A DNA stretch of 19,710 bases. It comes from Candidatus Roizmanbacteria bacterium (GTDB taxonomy: Bacteria; Patescibacteriota; Microgenomatia; UBA1406). Numbering within the stretch: position 1 is the stretch's first letter; each line of letters begins with the position of its first letter. The notes beneath the pieces were generated by a model that ran no database searches, was not told the origin of the DNA, and saw nothing but the letters and a program-made list of their open reading frames with translations. The stretch spans positions 1 through 19,710 of the forward strand of contig JANLHK010000027.1 in assembly GCA_024653645.1 (NCBI GenBank). Reading direction: 5' to 3'. Of the stretch, positions 14,473-19,710 are shown in pieces. The translations under genes and the position numbers were made by a program.

Positions 14473-14544
14473 GCGACTGTAGTTCAATGGATAGAATGGA
14501 GGTTTGCGGAACCTCTGATCCCAGTTCGACTCTGGGCAGTCGCA
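14473..14544 (+). tRNA. tRNA-Arg(GCG)
   Basis: A complete 72-nt cloverleaf. Acceptor GCGACTG (14473-14479) pairs with CAGTCGC (14537-14543), discriminator A at 14544. The D stem GTTC/GAAT (one G-T pair) closes a loop with GG followed by A20, the main Arg identity base. The anticodon stem GAGGT/ACCTC closes the loop TTGCGGA with anticodon GCG (14506-14508), reading CGC and CGU. The T arm is CCCAG-TTCGACT-CTGGG. CCA is not encoded. Most bacteria read these codons with tRNA-Arg(ACG) after A34-to-inosine editing, so a G34 version is unusual. It ends 3 nt before the stop of the convergent folA gene. Confidence 0.95.
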
Positions 14545-14547
14545 CCC

Positions 14548-15036
14548 CTACTGCTTTTCGAGTACCAGAAACGTATACGAATACTGCTTATCCTTACCCT
14601 CCTCTTTCGACACTACCCTATTAAATGATGAGTAGTCGGGAAAATAGGTATCAGCATCAAAACTGTCGTGTACTTGGGTAATATAGAGCCTGTCAGTAAT
14701 GGGAAGCGCCAACGCATACAGCTGCCCTCCCCCGATAATGAATAGCTCTTCTGTTTCAATACGTCGCGCTTCCGCTAATGCCTCCTCCAACGAACGGACT
14801 ACTATCATACCTATAGGTGCAAACTCACTATCCCGACTCACTACAATATTCGTTCGTGCCGGTAATGGCCGGCCAATGGATTCAAAGGTTTTTCTACCCA
14901 TAATAACCGCATGGTTCTTGGTAATCGTACGGAATCGTTTCATGTCCTCCGGAATATTCCAGAGTAGCGCATTTTTTTTCCCCAGTTCCCTATTGCGCCC
15001 TACTGCGGCAATCATACTTATGCGGGGGGCATTCAT
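14548..15036 (-). CDS. folA: Dihydrofolate reductase
   Basis: The 162-residue enzyme reduces dihydrofolate to tetrahydrofolate with NADPH, restoring the cofactor used up by thymidylate synthase. Motifs: I9-A-A-V-G-R-N-R (9-16), L25-W-N-I-P-E-D31 with D31 as the proton-relay acid (E. coli D27), M47-G-R-K-T-F-E-S-I-G (47-55, NADPH binding), I100-I-G-G-G-Q-L-Y107 (second NADPH loop), and T120 matching E. coli T113. The length is normal. It lies 5 nt after thyA on the same strand, a classic thyA-folA pair that is probably one transcript. No Shine-Dalgarno site before the ATG. Confidence 0.96.
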   Translation of the reverse strand: MNAPRISMIAAVGRNRELGKKNALLWNIPEDMKRFRTITKNHAVIMGRKTFESIGRPLPARTNIVVSRDSEFAPIGMIVVRSLEEALAEARRIETEELFIIGGGQLYALALPITDRLYITQVHDSFDADTYFPDYSSFNRVVSKEEGKDKQYSYTFLVLEKQ

Positions 15037-15041
15037 ATTAA

Positions 15042-15956
15042 TTACACCGCAACTGGAGCTTTAATACCAGGATAGGGGTCGTATCCCTCTAACGTAAAAT
15101 CTTTGTAGCTAAAATTGCTAATATCCTGCACATCGTGATTTATCTTCATAACGGGAAATGGTTTTGGTGTTCGCGATAATTGCAATGTTACCTGTTCAAT
15201 GTGGTTTGAATAAATATGGGTGTCACCAAAGGTATGTACAAAATCGCCCGGCTTAAGGCCCGCAACCTGGGCTATCATCATGGTCAGCAGCGCGTATGAG
15301 GCAATATTAAACGGTACCCCTAAAAATAAATCGGCGCTGCGTTGGTATAACTGGCATGATAAGGTTCCCCGGTTGGCGTAGAGCTGGAACAAGGTGTGGC
15401 ACGGAGGCAATCCTCCCGCCGATACGATTACATCTATCTCTGCCGGATTCCAAGCGGTAATAATAATACGCCGCGAGTCAGGGTTCGTCTTAAGCTGGTC
15501 AATGGCCAGCTGTATTTGGTCTATAATTTTTCCTTCAGGGCTTTGCCACTTTCTCCATTGGACACCATACACCGGGCCAAGGTCTCCCCACTGGTCGGCA
15601 AACAATACATCTGCTTTAATGCGTGCGATAAATGCTTCCTGAGTTAACTTCTTTTTATCCTTGCTGTTATTAACGTAATGTTTGTATGGCCATGCATCCC
15701 ATATATGCACATCATGATCTACCAGATACTTAATATTGGATTCACCCTTTAAAAACCATAGCAACTCATAGATAATACCCCGGAGAAACATTTTTTTGGT
15801 AGTAAGCAGCGGAAAGCCTTTGCGTAAATCAAACCTGATCTGTCGGCCGAATATGCTTTTGGTGCCGGTCTTGGTGCGGTCGTCTTTATACAGTCCGTTC
15901 TCAAGCACGTCGCGTAGTAAGTCAAGATAGGCATATTCACCACTTCTGTCTCGCAT
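15042..15956 (-). CDS. thyA: Thymidylate synthase
   Basis: The 304-residue protein converts dUMP to dTMP using methylene-tetrahydrofolate. Motifs: D26-R27-T-K-T-G-T (phosphate-binding Arg), W87 region with D-A-W-P, the R162-R163 dimer-interface arginines (D-S-R-R), and catalytic Cys in L183-P-P-C186-H-T-L-F-Q. Further on, [16 protein letters not shown] (205-220) and [12 protein letters not shown] are complete. It is the ThyA type, so FolA is needed, and FolA is the next gene (5 nt). The start is 7 nt after a TATACT -10 with no leader. Confidence 0.97.
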   Translation of the reverse strand: MRDRSGEYAYLDLLRDVLENGLYKDDRTKTGTKSIFGRQIRFDLRKGFPLLTTKKMFLRGIIYELLWFLKGESNIKYLVDHDVHIWDAWPYKHYVNNSKDKKKLTQEAFIARIKADVLFADQWGDLGPVYGVQWRKWQSPEGKIIDQIQLAIDQLKTNPDSRRIIITAWNPAEIDVIVSAGGLPPCHTLFQLYANRGTLSCQLYQRSADLFLGVPFNIASYALLTMMIAQVAGLKPGDFVHTFGDTHIYSNHIEQVTLQLSRTPKPFPVMKINHDVQDISNFSYKDFTLEGYDPYPGIKAPVAV

Positions 15957-15963
15957 TGAAGGC

Positions 15964-15991
15964 AGTATACTTAAACCGATTGAAAAGACAA
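15964..15991 (-). promoter_or_regulatory. thyA-folA promoter; predicts leaderless mRNA
   Basis: On the minus strand TTGTCT (15991 down to 15986) and TATACT (15969 down to 15964) are 16 nt apart. TATACT ends 7 nt before the ATG at 15956, so RNA would start at about the base before the start codon. No Shine-Dalgarno site fits. Confidence 0.65.
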
Positions 15992-16001
15992 GGGGGTTTT
16001 G

Positions 16002-16334
16002 TTATTCGCAGTTACCGTTGGTTCGAACACGCTGAGCATAATCTATACCGAATACATCTTTAAGTGCGGTTCCCGGACTTTCACGCCTTGCAAGTCTATG
16101 GGCATTACGGGCCATGGATGCCAACTCTCCCTTACTGGCATGGCTTATTACCTCTGCAATACGAAATCCTGTTTTCCCCTGTGCCGCTATACTTCTGAGT
16201 GCATCACGTTCAGGAAGATTCAAATAAGGCGTAAAGGTTTCAACATACAGATTAACCAGTCCAAGAGCAGACAGGCCATACGCTTCGCCGTTGGCAACCA
16301 ATCCATTCATTTCCCTATCCTGTTCTTCTATCAT
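16002..16334 (-). CDS. Small hypothetical protein, alpha-helical
   Basis: This 110-residue protein is not recognised. It is soluble, mixed-charge and probably all-helical (segments about 18-36, 42-52, 56-82), with no membrane segment or signal peptide. A single Cys is second from the end. The frame fills the space between clpC-like and thyA; the antisense frame here looks like a shadow, rich in Cys and aromatic residues. A perfect extended -10 (TGC plus TATAAT) lies 13 nt before the ATG, which supports it as an independent gene. That promoter overlaps the last codons of the Clp-like gene. No clear Shine-Dalgarno site. Confidence 0.6.
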   Translation of the reverse strand: MIEEQDREMNGLVANGEAYGLSALGLVNLYVETFTPYLNLPERDALRSIAAQGKTGFRIAEVISHASKGELASMARNAHRLARRESPGTALKDVFGIDYAQRVRTNGNCE

Positions 16335-16347
16335 ATGGGAATACCCT

Positions 16348-16356
16348 ATTATAGCA
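16348..16356 (-). promoter_or_regulatory. Consensus extended -10 before the 110-residue protein gene
   Basis: On the minus strand TGC is followed by TATAAT (16353 down to 16348), a perfect TGnTATAAT. It overlaps the stop codon of the Clp-like gene. The start codon is 13 nt away, so the predicted leader is about 7 nt. No -35 is evident. Confidence 0.55.
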
Positions 16357-18394
16357 CTTTTTGCGCTACCTTACCCACTATATAGCCTTCTACCGCCCGT
16401 TTTACCTCACGTGCACCAAAGCGAGGATCAAAAGCCTTTTTTATCACCTCTCGTAATTCCGGTTCACTCAACTCAAGGGTAATGTGTTTTGTCTGCTCAT
16501 ATTCTGTCTTCAGGCGCTGTGCCAGTTCCTTACCAATCTGCTGTGCAGTCTCAAGTGTCAGGGGTTGAAAAGTCAATACTTCGTCGAAACGCGCCAGCAA
16601 CTCGGGAGGAAATACCTCCTTGGAAGCCGCATTTGAGGTTGCAATAACCAGTAAATTTTTTCCATCAATCTTTTTTCCAAATCCATCCATCATATACCCT
16701 TCATCGAGGAGCGTTAAGAATACATTGAGTATCTCAGGGTCAGCTTTTTCCAGCTCATCAATCAGCAGTACCGAAAAGGGGTGTTCCCGAATATATTGTG
16801 CGAGCATACCTACCTGCTTATTCTCAAATGAACCAATCAAATCAGCGAGGCGTTCCCTGCGCTGGTAAAACGACATATCCAAGCGGATCATCTTGCTACG
16901 GCTGCCAAAAAATATAGTTGCCAGCAGCTTCGCGGTTTCCGTTTTCCCCACACCGGTGGGACCCAACAATAACAAACTGAGCTTTGGCTTCTTGCGATTT
17001 TCTTCAATAAACGCCCGCTGGGCTGCCATCGAAATGCTACTCATAGCTTCCTGTTGTCCCAGAATATGGGTTTGTAAATAGTCAGGCAGCGACTTGAGTT
17101 TTGTTTTAAAGTCAGTCGACAGCAATCCCACCGGCATGTGGGTTTTTGCCTGCAACACATCATCCACATCCTGCGGCGTACAGGTCTTTCCCTGGTGCGC
17201 CTTAGTCAGGGACGCAGCCTCATGCAGCAAGTCAATGGCTTTTTCAGGAAACGGAATATGCGTGATATAGTAGGTACTTCGTTCAATTACCCGTTGCAAC
17301 GTTTCATACGTAATGACACAGTCATAGCTGTGCTCAAGCAACAGCGCCTTTTCCTGCAGAATGCGCATCACGCGCTCTTTGTTCATTTCATGCACATCCA
17401 CCTTATGAAACAGCTCTTGCAGCGATGCGTTATGAAACAGCACTTGTTGAAAATAGAAGGGAGTCGTAATACCCAGCAGCTTCAACTGAGGTAGGGTTGC
17501 ATAACGGGTAAAGATATCTGAAAAATCACCTTGCAGCGCTGTGCTGGTATAGAGATGAATATTATCGATGACCAGTATAATGTTGCGAGCTAAGCGTGCC
17601 TCTTCCATAATCTGAGACAGCAACTCAACCTGCTGTGCATATTCGGATGAGCTGGCCAGAATACGATCCATCGATACTACAACCATACGGAATTGCTGTA
17701 GCAACCCAATAACACGGCTCTCATGGATGCGTTGGGCCAACCCATTAATAATGGTGTGCTTCCCCACTCCCTCTTCACCCACCAATACAGCATTCGATTC
17801 GTAGCTGCGGGACAACTCACGAGTCAATGCGGCAATTTCCTCTTCGCGATCGCTTAAACCCCCACCCATAACACCGAATCCCGTAAGGGTCGTTCCGTAT
17901 TGATCAAGTAGTGGCGTGAATCCATAATTCCAATCATGTCCAATCGGTACAGTCGAAAGGAGATTGGTGAGTGAAAAACGATCATGTTCTTTTTGTCTTG
18001 CGACATACGCCTGTTCAAACCAGGTAATGACCGCCGCCCTATTCTGCTTATCCAAGCAATGGGCGTTCACAAATTGCTCACGTTCTTTCTGTATACGGTG
18101 TACCTTCGGAAACAGTACTGCTGCCAAGCCCCGCAGCGGTGCCAGCATCATAACCAAAATTACCAGCACAGGAAACAGCACTATATATACCATCAGGATA
18201 CAAAATGCAGCAAATACCACTGATAGACGCAGTATGAAACCAATACCACGGGATGCCATATTGCCGATCATGCGCTCAAGCACCGATTGGTGAGTGACTA
18301 CAATACGTTTCCAGGGAAAAAACAGATTCTGCAGATGCGTTTTGACATTGAAATAATAAGGGATAAAAATGAAGAGGTTGATTAGTGATCGCAT
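16349..18394 (-). CDS. Membrane-anchored ClpC/ClpB-like double AAA+ ATPase, diverged
   Basis: With the start at 18394 the protein has 681 residues. Two hydrophobic helices (about 51-90) anchor it, in place of the usual Clp N-domain. AAA domain 1: Walker A G207-E-E-G-V-G-K-H (His replaces Thr/Ser), Walker B V-I-D277-N278, with Asn in place of the catalytic Glu. AAA domain 2: Walker A G478-P-T-G-V-G-K-T, Walker B L-I-D547-E548-L-E-K-A, sensor 1 T-S-N588, arginine finger A-R-F-D (about 601-604), sensor 2 F-G-A-R (659-662). The G-Y-V-G substrate pore loop of domain 2 is not visible; the segment reads G-S-F-E-N-K-Q-V-G. Domain 1 is therefore probably a structural nucleotide binder and domain 2 the motor. 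Substrates and protease partner are unknown; no clpP is near. Longer frames from upstream ATG codons would run into dcd, and a leaderless promoter points to 18394. Confidence 0.85.
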   Translation of the reverse strand: MRSLINLFIFIPYYFNVKTHLQNLFFPWKRIVVTHQSVLERMIGNMASRGIGFILRLSVVFAAFCILMVYIVLFPVLVILVMMLAPLRGLAAVLFPKVHRIQKEREQFVNAHCLDKQNRAAVITWFEQAYVARQKEHDRFSLTNLLSTVPIGHDWNYGFTPLLDQYGTTLTGFGVMGGGLSDREEEIAALTRELSRSYESNAVLVGEEGVGKHTIINGLAQRIHESRVIGLLQQFRMVVVSMDRILASSSEYAQQVELLSQIMEEARLARNIILVIDNIHLYTSTALQGDFSDIFTRYATLPQLKLLGITTPFYFQQVLFHNASLQELFHKVDVHEMNKERVMRILQEKALLLEHSYDCVITYETLQRVIERSTYYITHIPFPEKAIDLLHEAASLTKAHQGKTCTPQDVDDVLQAKTHMPVGLLSTDFKTKLKSLPDYLQTHILGQQEAMSSISMAAQRAFIEENRKKPKLSLLLLGPTGVGKTETAKLLATIFFGSRSKMIRLDMSFYQRRERLADLIGSFENKQVGMLAQYIREHPFSVLLIDELEKADPEILNVFLTLLDEGYMMDGFGKKIDGKNLLVIATSNAASKEVFPPELLARFDEVLTFQPLTLETAQQIGKELAQRLKTEYEQTKHITLELSEPELREVIKKAFDPRFGAREVKRAVEGYIVGKVAQKVL

Positions 18395-18410
18395 ATGGTT
18401 CATAATAGCA
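18378..18410. promoter_or_regulatory. Overlapping divergent promoters of dcd and clpC-like, both leaderless
   Basis: On the plus strand TTGATT (18378-18383) and CATAAT (18401-18406) are 17 nt apart, and CATAAT ends 7 nt before the dcd ATG (18414). On the minus strand TGC plus TATTAT (18407 down to 18402) is an extended -10 that ends 7 nt before the ATG at 18394. The two -10 hexamers share five base pairs, so RNA polymerase can serve only one gene at a time. The dcd -35 and the first clpC-like codons overlap as well. Confidence 0.65.
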
Positions 18411-18413
18411 CAC

Positions 18414-18986
18414 ATGCTCTTGTCTGATGGCGATATCAAAGGCGCCCTTTTGAACAAATCCATTGTACTTGATCCCCTTCCCAATTTTGATGAGGCTTTG
18501 TCTGCCTGTTCCATTGATTTGCGCCTGCATAACGAATTTCAGATATTTGACCATGACAAAACGCCGTATATTGATCCCCGCAACAAGGGTCTTATTACCC
18601 CTATGAAAATCATTGTGGTGAATGAGGATGAAAGCTTTATTCTCCACCCCGGTGAATTTGCCCTCGCCTCCACCATGGAGCGCATTGAGTTGCCTGACGA
18701 CATTGCCGGCCGGCTTGAGGGGCGATCATCACTGGGAAGACTGGGTATTGTGGTACATTCAACCGCCGCTCTCATACACCCCGGTATGCGCGGCAATATT
18801 GTGCTTGAATTGGGTAACCATTCGCGTATGCCGGTTGCACTCTACCCCGGTATGCGTATTTGTTCAGTGTCATTTGAGAAGCTCACGAGCCCAGCCCAGC
18901 GCCCCTACTACAAACAAAAAAGTGCCAAATACCTTGATCAGCACGGCACCACCGGCAGCAGGATTACGAACGAACAGGATGCATAA
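18414..18986 (+). CDS. dcd: dCTP deaminase
   Basis: The 190-residue protein turns dCTP into dUTP, the source of dUMP for ThyA. The start at 18414 gives the family N-terminus M-L-L-S-D-G-D-I-K (1-9); an in-frame ATG at 18369 would add 15 unrelated residues and lies before the promoter. Motifs: G103-R-S-S-L-G-R-L-G (103-111), H115-S-T-A (115-118), H122-P-G-M-R-G (122-127), catalytic E132 in I-V-L-E-L, and the C-terminal A-K-Y-x-x-Q-x-G (171-178), which closes over the nucleotide. The H-S-T-A and L-E-L-x-N pattern also fits bifunctional dCTP deaminase/dUTPases, so a direct dCTP-to-dUMP activity is possible, though a separate dUTPase is the next gene. It ends 1 nt before dut, convergently. Confidence 0.95.
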   Translation: MLLSDGDIKGALLNKSIVLDPLPNFDEALSACSIDLRLHNEFQIFDHDKTPYIDPRNKGLITPMKIIVVNEDESFILHPGEFALASTMERIELPDDIAGRLEGRSSLGRLGIVVHSTAALIHPGMRGNIVLELGNHSRMPVALYPGMRICSVSFEKLTSPAQRPYYKQKSAKYLDQHGTTGSRITNEQDA

Positions 18987-18987
18987 A

Positions 18988-19425
18988 TCAGCCGGTGCTC
19001 CCGATACCCCCTCGAGACGCACGTGAGACCTGTTTAGATTCAGTAAAGTCAGCAATACCCACCTTTACCAGCAGTCCTTGTGCAATGCGCTCACCCCGCA
19101 CAATGTGCACTGGTTCATCCGAGAAGTTATACCCCTGAAACAGCAGTTCGTCTTCGGTCCCACAATAGTCCTGGTCAATAACGCCAATACCATGAGGAAT
19201 CAACAGGTGCTTTTTCTTCGGGGTTGAGCTGCGCGGTACCACCAACAGCATGTACCCAACCGGCACTGCCACCACTATATTGAGCGGCACCAGTCCCAGT
19301 GAACGGGGTGCAATGTCCATGTCGACCCGTGAGTACAAGTCAAACCCCACTGCTCCGCTGGTTTGATACGCCGGCAACGGCAACGAAGCGTCAATCCGGG
19401 TAATGGTCATAGTGATCTTTTTCAT
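18988..19425 (-). CDS. dut: dUTP diphosphatase (trimeric dUTPase)
   Basis: The 145-residue protein hydrolyses dUTP to dUMP. The five family motifs are present: 1, G24-A-V-G-F-D29-L-Y-S; 2, P64-R-S-S-T (family PRSG/PRSS); 3, G81-V-I-D84-Q-D-Y87-C-G with the uracil-binding Tyr; 4, G111-E-R-I-A-Q; 5, R138-G-G-I-G-S-T-G145. In motif 5 the Phe that normally stacks on uracil is Ile (I141). The start overlaps the TGA of the upstream permease-like gene by 4 nt (19422-19425), so the two are coupled. Its product feeds ThyA, and it lies close to dcd, thyA and folA. No Shine-Dalgarno site. Confidence 0.95.
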   Translation of the reverse strand: MKKITMTITRIDASLPLPAYQTSGAVGFDLYSRVDMDIAPRSLGLVPLNIVVAVPVGYMLLVVPRSSTPKKKHLLIPHGIGVIDQDYCGTEDELLFQGYNFSDEPVHIVRGERIAQGLLVKVGIADFTESKQVSRASRGGIGSTG

Positions 19426-19710
19426 GGTGAAAATAATAACAAGAACTCAAGACAAATGCTGAAAAAAAATACCCCCTGTAAAAAACGCACGGCAACCGTA
19501 TGTCGAGCAGGAAACACCGTATGATACATTTCCATAATGAGCATGCCAATGGCAGCCAAAAATACCCCTCCGGTGACACCGACAATCAGTGAAAATTGAC
19601 TGATGCCCATCACAAACAACAACAGTGGTATGGCAATAATGAGCAACTTTGCATGAAATGGTTTAAAACCTAAATCCTTGGTAAACAGGTCGTACCCTAC
19701 CCAGCTGAAC
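19422..19710 (-). CDS. Aromatic-amino-acid-permease-like membrane protein, C-terminal part (partial)
   Basis: The frame is open to the window end, so the true start lies beyond 19710; a TTG at 19644-19646 is probably an internal Leu. About 95 residues are visible. A short segment F-S-W-V-G-Y-D-L-F precedes three hydrophobic helices: I-I-A-I-P-L-L-L-F-V-M-G, then a Gly/Val-rich helix with V-G-V-T-G-G-V-F-L, then a last helix near L-Q-G-V-F-F-F. The pattern of a helix followed by a G-x-x-G-G-V segment resembles the C-terminal end of the tryptophan/tyrosine permease family of amino acid transporters. The substrate is uncertain. The stop overlaps the dut start by 4 nt. Confidence 0.55.
   Translation of the reverse strand, partial: FSWVGYDLFTKDLGFKPFHAKLLIIAIPLLLFVMGISQFSLIVGVTGGVFLAAIGMLIMEMYHTVFPARHTVAVRFLQGVFFFSICLEFLLLFSP

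Noticed and set aside
14449..14487. Longer form of the polysaccharide deacetylase starting at TTG 14487
   Set aside because: It would overlap the tRNA-Arg gene by 15 nt; the ATG at 14448 directly precedes a normal basic residue stretch and membrane anchor.
15999..16385. 128-codon open frame on the plus strand opposite the small hypothetical gene
   Set aside because: The product is rich in Cys and aromatic residues as expected of antisense translation; the minus-strand frame has a consensus extended -10 and a normal composition.
18369..18413. Earlier in-frame ATG of dcd
   Set aside because: The family starts at M-x-L-S-D, which is at 18414; the region before is the promoter.
18395..18514. 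40-residue N-terminal extension of the Clp-like ATPase
   Set aside because: It would be antisense to the conserved start of dcd and beyond the extended -10 that points to the ATG at 18394.
1..19710. CRISPR array, insertion sequence, integrase or prophage
   Set aside because: No direct-repeat/spacer series, terminal inverted repeats around a transposase, or phage genes were seen.

Overview
The window reads as chromosomal DNA of a candidate phyla radiation bacterium (Patescibacteria, Parcubacteria-like). This is inferred from gene style: very tight packing, a 356-residue DnaX with no tau domains, a membrane-anchored ClpC-like ATPase, secreted proteins with a dockerin-like EF-hand, GT-C sugar transferases, and few Shine-Dalgarno sites. 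TGA is used as a stop (the genes ending at 1579 and 19422), so the standard bacterial code applies. No CRISPR array, insertion sequence, integrase or phage gene was found.

Layout. (1) 1-6708 is a cell-surface region: the end of a GT-C glycosyltransferase; a secreted clan-A glycoside-hydrolase-like protein overlapping a sugar-nucleotide epimerase/dehydratase; tRNA-Pro(CGG); a small membrane protein of unknown function with its own promoter, strong ribosome binding site and 3' hairpin; a large secreted beta-rich protein; and a second GT-C protein. (2) 6694-9381 is a SERCA-like P-type ATPase with its own promoter. (3) 9412-11032 is an rpsU - ybeY-like - dnaX operon; the YbeY-like protein lacks its catalytic motif. 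(4) 11091-14448 holds a polysaccharide deacetylase, frr, a site-2 protease (rseP-like) and a DHH/MYG1-like protein. (5) 14473-19425 holds tRNA-Arg(GCG) and the dTMP-supply genes folA, thyA, dcd and dut, with a small unknown gene and the Clp-like ATPase between them. The last gene, cut by the window end, is an aromatic-amino-acid-permease-like membrane protein.

How the parts work together. Dcd, Dut, ThyA and FolA form a complete route from dCTP to dTMP with folate recycling. The surface genes point to glycan assembly and trimming. rpsU, frr, ybeY-like and the two tRNAs serve translation.

The most interesting sequence-level signal is promoter architecture. At least four genes (P-type ATPase, thyA, dcd, clpC-like) have a -10 hexamer exactly 7 nt before the ATG, which predicts leaderless mRNAs. 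Two or three others have 9-13 nt. Many of these -10s carry a TGC extension (TGCTATACT, TGCTATTAT, TGCTAAAAT, TGCTATAAT). At two loci divergent promoters overlap through a palindromic -10 region. By contrast rpsU and the 134-residue membrane protein have conventional leaders with clear Shine-Dalgarno sites. I see no strong evidence for a wholly new multi-gene system. The best leads are the promoter design, the degenerate YbeY, the diverged membrane Clp ATPase, the tRNA-Arg(GCG) and the self-contained 3423-3954 cassette.
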